A stretch of 64,000 bases of DNA, from NCBI RefSeq assembly GCF_007859935.1, contig NZ_SJPO01000002.1, positions 620,001-684,000 of the forward strand. The letters run 5' to 3'. The notes under the pieces are model-generated. The model saw only the letters and a program-made list of their open reading frames with translations. It had not been told where the DNA came from and did no database searches. Each line of letters opens with the position of its first letter. Within the stretch, counting starts at the first letter, position 1. This document shows positions 58,985 to 64,000 of the stretch, one piece after another. This DNA comes from Posidoniimonas polymericola (GTDB taxonomy: Bacteria > Planctomycetota > Planctomycetia > Pirellulales > Lacipirellulaceae). Made by a program: the position numbers and the translations under genes.

Positions 58985-59959
58985 CTAGGCCCGGTCGTAG
59001 ATCCTCATCATGTTGGCCGCCCGGCGGGCGACCAGACGCCGCAGCTCTACCGGGGCGATCACCTCGGCCTGGTCCCCGTAGCCGAGGACCCACCAGCTCA
59101 CCTCGCTCAGGCCCGACACCGTGGCGCGAAAGTCGAGGGTCCCGTCGTCGCGCCACGCGCACCGCTGGGTCGCGTGCCACCGCACCTCGCTGACGTTGTG
59201 GGCAACCACCGACTGGAAGTGCACGTGCACCTCGCTGTCGGGGCCGGGCTCGGGGATCAGCCGCCAGGCGTTGCGGAGGTAGCGGGCCAGGCTGAAGCCC
59301 TGCGGCCGCCGGAAGCACTCGGCGGTCGCCTCGGCGTTGTGGATCCGCGACACGTTGAAGGTCCGCACCTCGTTGTGCAGCGACGACCGCCCGATCACGT
59401 ACCAGCTCCGGCGGTCGAACAGAAGCTCGTACGGCCGCAGCTTGGTGTGGATGGTCTCCCACTCGGTGAGGCTGCCGTAGTCGATCTCGACCACCCGCCG
59501 CGCCGCCTGGGCGTCGACCAGCAGCTGGTAGACCGACTGCTTCTCAGCCAATGGGTTCCGCGCCGTCGGCCGCAGGTGGACCGAGCCGGTCAGCGAGCGG
59601 AACTGCTCCCGCAGCTCCTCGGGCATCGCGGCGAGCAGCTTGCGGGCCGCGACGCCGGCCGGTTCGAGGAAGGCGGGCATCTCGGCGTTGGCGGACTGCT
59701 CCGCCAGGCAGATCAGCGCGAACGCCTCCTCGGCCGTGAAGTTGGTCGGCGGCAGGAAGTAGGCGCCGGCCACCCGGTACCGCCCGTCTTCCCGGTCGTA
59801 CTCGACCGGCACGCCGGCCGACTTGAGCGTCTGCAGGTCGCGGAACAGCGTGCGGCGGCAGACCCCGCACGAGTCGGCCAGCCGCGTCGCGTCCCGACCG
59901 CTACCGGACTGCAGCGTTTGCAGCAGCCGGAGCAGTCGAGTAATCCGCTTGACGTTCAT
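58985..59959 (-). CDS. WYL-domain HTH transcriptional regulator
   Basis: A 324-residue regulator of the YafY/DeoR-like WYL family. Residues 1-55 form a helix-turn-helix (KRITRLLRLLQTLQSG, LADSCGVCRRTLFRDLQTLKSAGVPVEYD). The WYL domain spans about 155-240 (VVEIDYGSLTEWETIHTKLRPYELLFDRRSWYVIGRSSLHNEVRTFNVSRI), and the C-terminal WCX part follows. The WYL motif is partly changed (RRSWYVIGR). Such proteins sense nucleotide or nucleic-acid ligands. The ATG at 59959 overlaps the end of the TolC-like gene by 59 bases, so both may be coupled. Confidence 0.88.
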   Translation of the reverse strand: MNVKRITRLLRLLQTLQSGSGRDATRLADSCGVCRRTLFRDLQTLKSAGVPVEYDREDGRYRVAGAYFLPPTNFTAEEAFALICLAEQSANAEMPAFLEPAGVAARKLLAAMPEELREQFRSLTGSVHLRPTARNPLAEKQSVYQLLVDAQAARRVVEIDYGSLTEWETIHTKLRPYELLFDRRSWYVIGRSSLHNEVRTFNVSRIHNAEATAECFRRPQGFSLARYLRNAWRLIPEPGPDSEVHVHFQSVVAHNVSEVRWHATQRCAWRDDGTLDFRATVSGLSEVSWWVLGYGDQAEVIAPVELRRLVARRAANMMRIYDRA

Positions 59960-62201
59960 AGCTGCCGCTGAAGACCGTAGACCCGCCCGCCTGCTGAACC
60001 TGAGGCAGGACGCGGGGGCTGTCGCCAGCTGCATAGTTTACTTGGAGGACCTGGTCGGCGCCGGCCCCAGCACGGACGTCGGTCTGGGCGCCCATCGCCG
60101 GGTGCGGCAGCGTCATCGGCTCGCCCTCGTAGACCGGACCGGCCGGCGTGGGCGACTCTTGGTAGTAGACCTCGCCGCCGCCGACCGCCGTGCCCCGGTC
60201 GGTCCCCTGCTGAGCGTGGGGGCCGCGGCTGAACACGTTCGGGCGGGTGAACCCGTAGTCCAGGTACATCGAGGCGTCCCGCGAGCGGGCCCGACGCATC
60301 GCGTCGAAGTACGCCTTGCCGGGCCACGGGCCCTCAGCCAGGTAGACGCCGTTGTAGTCGAGCAGCGAACCCTTGCGGTAGTGGACCTCCAGCACCGACA
60401 GGTTGTAATCGGTCAGGGCCCGGTAGTACGCGCTCTCGGCCTCGGCCCGCCGACGCTGGGCGTCCAGCAGCAGGTCCAGGGTGATGCGGCCGGCGTCGAA
60501 CACCGCCTGCACCGCCTCGACCTCACGCTCGGCCGCCACGCGGCGGTTGAAGTTGGTCTGCGTCAGCTGGTAGTTGAGGTCGACGTCGCGGAGCGAGTCG
60601 CCCAACTGGTGCGAGATCTCCAGCTCCAGGTCCTGCAGCAACGCCCGGTCGCGGGCCAGCAGCAGCTGGTGGTGCCGCACGCCGGAGAGCTGCTTGCGGA
60701 AGCCAATCGGCATGCTGAACTGGGCGCCGACCTCCCACTCCTGGAAGTTGCCGCCGGTCAGCGTGTTGAACGCGTTGCTGCCATCAGCGAACGGGCCCGG
60801 GGCGCCGCCGCTGCCGGTCAACCGGTCGCCGGCGCCAAGCCAGCGGTAGGTGCCGAACGCGTCCAAGCGGGGCAGCAGGTGGTTGCGGGCGGCGATCAGC
60901 TCCAGCTCACGCTTCTTGATCTCCCACTTCTGCTTGCGGATCTCGACCCGGCGGACCTGCGACTCGCCGTGGATGCTCGACCAGTCGAACGCCACCTGGG
61001 CGGTGGTCGGCTCGTCGCCCGGGCGGATCAGACGCCCGTCGGACATCGACAACCCCATCACGTAGCGGAGGCGGGCCTCCGAGCGGTACAGGTCGGTCAG
61101 TCCCTGCTCAACAGCGGCCTTGAACTGGAAGTACTGTGCCCGCGACTGAGCCTCCCGGTCCGCACTGCCGCCCTCGGCGCCCTCCTTGTACAGGGCCGAG
61201 ACCTTCTTCCAGGTCTCCAGGGCCGAGTCGCGGCCCATCTTGCGGGCCTCGAGGTCGCGGTAGCTGAAGTACAGCGCCCAGTAGCTCTGCTCGACGTCCC
61301 GCATCAAGTTGCGGACGCCGCCCTCGAAGTCGGCCAGCGTCTGGTCGGTGTTGATCCGGGCCAGCACCACGCCGTCGAACGCGTTGGTGACGTTCGCCGC
61401 GTACTGGTCGAACGAGTGCGGGCCGGCGATGCGGTTGTACTGCGCGCCCCCGCCCTGCAACAACGGCCGGCTGAAGAACGCCTCGAAGTTGGTCTCCCAG
61501 ATGCTCGGCTGAGCCCCCTGGGCGATAAAGTTGCTGTTCGCGTTGTAAGTGGTGTTGTTGCGGAAGGCGAACTGGGTGCCGTCGGCAGCGGTCTTTGAGA
61601 GCTGCGACTGGGTCACGCCCTGGTCCTGCTGGAACACCGGCGACTGGAACGCCGCCGCGACGCCGCCCAGGTTCTGCGGGCGGTCGTTGTTCTGCCACAC
61701 AGAGCTCATGTCGAGCTGGGCGTCGAACTCGCTGAGGGCAGCCTCGACGCCGGTGCCGCTGAACTGCGAGCCGAACGCCGAGCCGACGGTCGTCTCACGC
61801 AGAGCCGGGTCGTAGGTGGTCGTGACCGACACAGAACTGACCAGCGTCCGCGAGATCGACTCCGGCGTGTTCTGCGACACCTGGGCGCCGACAATCGCGG
61901 CGCCGCCGATCTGTCGCATCACCTGGCTGTTGCACAGGGTGATGCGGGTCGCTTCCTCGAGCGACAGGTCCCACATCTCGTACTGGTCGGTGTTCTTGAG
62001 CGTGAGCGGCGGCAGCGCGCCGGTCACCTCGTCGAGCGACGGCTCGTCGACGTCGGGGTACTCGATGTCGGTCGCGACATCCAAGTAGTGAGACAGGTCG
62101 CCGTCTTCCATGAAGTAGAACGGCTGAGTGGGGCGGCAGCCCGCGGCGAGCGTGGCGCCGCACATCACTAGTGACCAGAAGGCTCGGGTGTGCCGGTGCA
62201 T
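59901..62201 (-). CDS. TolC-family outer-membrane efflux lipoprotein
   Basis: A 766-residue protein; the ATG at 62201 starts a lipoprotein signal (SLVMCGATLAAGC, lipobox Cys near residue 22). Two TolC-type helical repeats are visible: LSLEEATRITLCNSQVMRQ and the long coiled coils (LADFEGGVRNLMRDVEQSYWALYFSYRDLEARK, and VAAEREVEAVQAVFDAGRITLDLLLDAQRRRAEAESAYYRALTDYNLSVLEV). A C-terminal region of about 110 residues is Gly/Pro-rich and atypical. TolC proteins form the outer-membrane channel of efflux or type I secretion systems. No partner pump is encoded nearby. Its last 59 bases overlap the WYL regulator gene. Confidence 0.85.
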   Translation of the reverse strand: MHRHTRAFWSLVMCGATLAAGCRPTQPFYFMEDGDLSHYLDVATDIEYPDVDEPSLDEVTGALPPLTLKNTDQYEMWDLSLEEATRITLCNSQVMRQIGGAAIVGAQVSQNTPESISRTLVSSVSVTTTYDPALRETTVGSAFGSQFSGTGVEAALSEFDAQLDMSSVWQNNDRPQNLGGVAAAFQSPVFQQDQGVTQSQLSKTAADGTQFAFRNNTTYNANSNFIAQGAQPSIWETNFEAFFSRPLLQGGGAQYNRIAGPHSFDQYAANVTNAFDGVVLARINTDQTLADFEGGVRNLMRDVEQSYWALYFSYRDLEARKMGRDSALETWKKVSALYKEGAEGGSADREAQSRAQYFQFKAAVEQGLTDLYRSEARLRYVMGLSMSDGRLIRPGDEPTTAQVAFDWSSIHGESQVRRVEIRKQKWEIKKRELELIAARNHLLPRLDAFGTYRWLGAGDRLTGSGGAPGPFADGSNAFNTLTGGNFQEWEVGAQFSMPIGFRKQLSGVRHHQLLLARDRALLQDLELEISHQLGDSLRDVDLNYQLTQTNFNRRVAAEREVEAVQAVFDAGRITLDLLLDAQRRRAEAESAYYRALTDYNLSVLEVHYRKGSLLDYNGVYLAEGPWPGKAYFDAMRRARSRDASMYLDYGFTRPNVFSRGPHAQQGTDRGTAVGGGEVYYQESPTPAGPVYEGEPMTLPHPAMGAQTDVRAGAGADQVLQVNYAAGDSPRVLPQVQQAGGSTVFSGSYERQADYSTAPAAANAAVR

Positions 62202-63061
62202 GACGTGCGTCCCTGACGGAGGTTTTTCGAGCGCCATCCCTGGCGCGGTCGTTGGTTGATACGCGATTAGTGACAGCCCCGCGTGTCGCCACGCCTGGCC
62301 GCCCCTCCCCCCAGAGGGCCGCTGCCCGCTCTGTTCCCCCTGCCACGCACGAGCGCGACCGATGGCCGGACAATCAGCACAGTTGATATCGTCGACCCAA
62401 CCGGCAAACTTTGACATTTGGTGCAAATTGAGCCAAAACCCGCTGCTGCCACTGCCGGCGCCCGCAGCCGTGGTACTTAGAGTCCGAAACATCGAGCGGA
62501 GGGGACAAAACCCCCGACAGAGGATGTCCCTTAGTGCCGTAAGTGATTGTTTGGTAAGGCTTTGTGGGGCCGTCAGCGGCGCACCCGCTAGGGGTTTTGT
62601 CCGCCACAACCGCCCAGATGCGCCCTCGGGGGACAAAAACCACCGGGTGGCCTGACGGACCGCTGCTAGCATTCGCCCGCTAGCCGATCGCTCCCGAGTC
62701 ACCGGTTCCCAACGCCTGCCCTGACGCTTGCTAGTTGCCAAAGACCGAGCGGCTCAACGACCGCGCCACCCCGTATTTGACCACAGGCCGGGGCGTATTT
62801 CAGCAAAAAATGGCAGGATTGCCCTGCTCTGAGAAGGATAGAGGAGAGCCAACAAGCGAGTCCCCAATTCGAGCCTTCCCCGAGATTGGGGCGACGCCCG
62901 TGTCGCGAATGAATTTGATCATCGATCGCTCTGACGCAGCACACACCTTCGGCCTGCAATATTTCTCAACGCATGAGTCAGGCGCCAACTGGCAGAGGTG
63001 AACTGCTAGGATGAGATCACTCGACGACCAACCCCTCCCACCACGGACTCGCGAGGCGGCG
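62202..63061. other. Long intergenic region between TolC-like and oxidoreductase genes
   Basis: About 860 bases between divergent genes. It contains three copies of a GGACAAAAnCC-like motif (62503-62641, listed separately) and probably promoters of both genes. I see no convincing small gene; an 88-codon frame at 62735-63001 lacks protein-like features. Confidence 0.45.
62503..62641. repeat. Three GGACAAAA(n)CC motifs upstream of the TolC-like gene
   Basis: GGACAAAACCCC (62503-62514) has an exact inverted copy GGGGTTTTGTCC at 62591-62602, and GGACAAAAACC occurs again at 62631-62641. They cluster 300-440 bases upstream of the TolC-like start and could be operator sites. Confidence 0.55.
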
Positions 63062-64000
63062 ATGCGTGACCAACCGAAGCACAGCAATCCCAGCCGGCGG
63101 CAGTTTATCGGTGGCGCCGGCGCGACTGCCCTAGCACTGCTCGCGACTCGGCATGCAGGAGCCGACGACTCCAGCGGGCGGCAATCGCCGTCGAGCGGCG
63201 AGTTCTTGTTCGTCGAGGCCGAGGGCTTTGACAACCACGGCGGGTGGGAACTCGACCAGCAGTCGATGGACCAGATGGGCTCGCCCTACCTGCTGGCCCA
63301 CGGGCTGGGCGTGCCGGTTGCCGATGCCGTGACGCGGGTCGCGTTCCCCTCGGCCGGCGAGTACCGCGTGTGGGTGCGGACCCGCGACTGGGTCGCGCCG
63401 TGGAACGCGCCGGGCGCGCCCGGCAGGTTCCAGGTGCTGGTCGATGGCAATCCGCTGGGCGAAACGTTTGGGACCAAAGGCGCCGCGTGGCACTGGCACG
63501 ACGGTGGCGTCTTGCGTGTGGGCGAGCAGGCGACGCTCGCGCTGCACGACCTGACCGGCTTCGAGGGCCGCTGCGAGGCGGTCCTGTTCTGCAAGGACGC
63601 CGACTTCACGCCGACCAACGATGTCGACGCGCTGACCGCGTTCCGCCGCCGTGTCCGCGGCCTGCCCGACCAGCCGGCCGATGGCGGCCGCTTCGACCTG
63701 GTCGTGGTTGGCGGCGGGCTGGCCGGCACGTGCGCGGCGCTCTCTGCCGCCCGCAATGGGCTGCGGGTCGCGCTGGTGCAGGACCGTCCGGTGCTGGGCG
63801 GCAACGGCAGCTCGGAGGTCCGCGTCTGGCCGGAGGGTCACACCCGGCAGGCGCCGTACCCGCACATCGGCGAGATCGTCGACGAGATCCTGCCGCCGGT
63901 CGACAAGCAGGGCACGATGAACGGCGGTCCGTCCAGCTACTTCGACGACGCGCTGAAGCTCCGCGTGGTGCAGGCCGAGCCCCGCATTACGCTGCTGACC
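63062..64000 (+). CDS. Tat-exported FAD-dependent oxidoreductase (partial, cut by window end)
   Basis: The first 313 codons of a longer gene; no stop is reached at the window edge. The ATG at 63062 has GAGGCGG upstream. The N-terminus has a Tat signal ([24 protein letters not shown]). Residues about 45-200 look like a carbohydrate-binding beta sandwich ([20 protein letters not shown], then [14 protein letters not shown]). At about 218 the FAD-binding motif begins ([23 protein letters not shown] and [11 protein letters not shown]). It resembles the FAD-dependent oxidoreductases of Pfam family FAD_oxidored found in planctomycete sugar or lipid catabolism. The substrate is not predictable. Confidence 0.85.
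   Translation, partial: MRDQPKHSNPSRRQFIGGAGATALALLATRHAGADDSSGRQSPSSGEFLFVEAEGFDNHGGWELDQQSMDQMGSPYLLAHGLGVPVADAVTRVAFPSAGEYRVWVRTRDWVAPWNAPGAPGRFQVLVDGNPLGETFGTKGAAWHWHDGGVLRVGEQATLALHDLTGFEGRCEAVLFCKDADFTPTNDVDALTAFRRRVRGLPDQPADGGRFDLVVVGGGLAGTCAALSAARNGLRVALVQDRPVLGGNGSSEVRVWPEGHTRQAPYPHIGEIVDEILPPVDKQGTMNGGPSSYFDDALKLRVVQAEPRITLLT

Noticed and set aside
1..64000. CRISPR array, prophage or insertion sequence
   Set aside because: No regularly spaced repeats, transposase, integrase or phage structural genes were seen.

Overview
The window looks like the chromosome of a planctomycete, probably of the order Pirellulales (the family placement is a guess). It is GC-rich and carries typical planctomycete families: a DUF1559 pseudopilin, PEP-CTERM proteins with dockerin-like repeats, an exosortase, an ECF sigma factor with a FecR regulator, an operon of DUF1501, PPC, DUF1549/DUF1553 and cytochrome-WD40 proteins, MJ0042-type zinc ribbons, an SHD1-thioredoxin fusion and a SpoVG with a zinc ribbon. 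No phage, transposase, CRISPR array or rRNA was found.

Layout. 0-5.5 kb: small zinc-ribbon proteins, an alpha/beta hydrolase, a Cys-rich lipoprotein with a strong terminator, a secreted transglutaminase-like protein and L-2-hydroxyglutarate oxidase (lhgO). 5.9-22 kb: one unbroken minus-strand run of a 2174-residue beta-solenoid protein, two more PEP-CTERM proteins, a DUF1559 pseudopilin, an ECF sigma factor, a FecR protein with lectin-like domains and a GH30 glycosidase. This reads as a regulated cell-surface and polysaccharide locus. 22-27 kb: a sugar isomerase-like protein, a large secreted protein of unknown function and a NIF3 protein. 27-34.4 kb: an exosortase/exopolysaccharide locus (EpsI-like protein, Wza-like exporter, exosortase, Wzz/BY-kinase-like protein) that probably processes the PEP-CTERM proteins encoded upstream.

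34.4-45.1 kb: housekeeping genes (DUF2237, tRNA-Ala, nrdR, a PH-domain protein, a TlpA-like protein, rpoN, ybaB, dnaX) and an SRP RNA just upstream of dnaX. A TonB-dependent receptor gene sits exactly at the 3' end of rpoN. A decayed second copy of the last 96 bp of rpoN lies on its far side, which is the footprint expected from insertion of foreign DNA at a gene 3' end. 45.2-53.8 kb: a four-gene planctomycete operon of secreted cytochrome, DUF1549/1553, PPC and DUF1501 proteins. 54.3-64 kb: csrA with its own promoter and leader, a small conserved-looking protein, spoVG-ispE, a DUF368 transporter, a TolC-WYL regulator-tmk run, and the start of a Tat-exported FAD-dependent oxidoreductase cut by the window edge.

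The observations most worth a second look are the displaced rpoN tail around the TonB receptor, the giant modular solenoid protein, the Walker A Lys-to-Arg change in the BY-kinase-like protein, a sigma-54-type promoter in front of that gene, an extended SRP RNA helix, and a slippery A7 run in dnaX. All calls come from reading the sequence; no database search was run.
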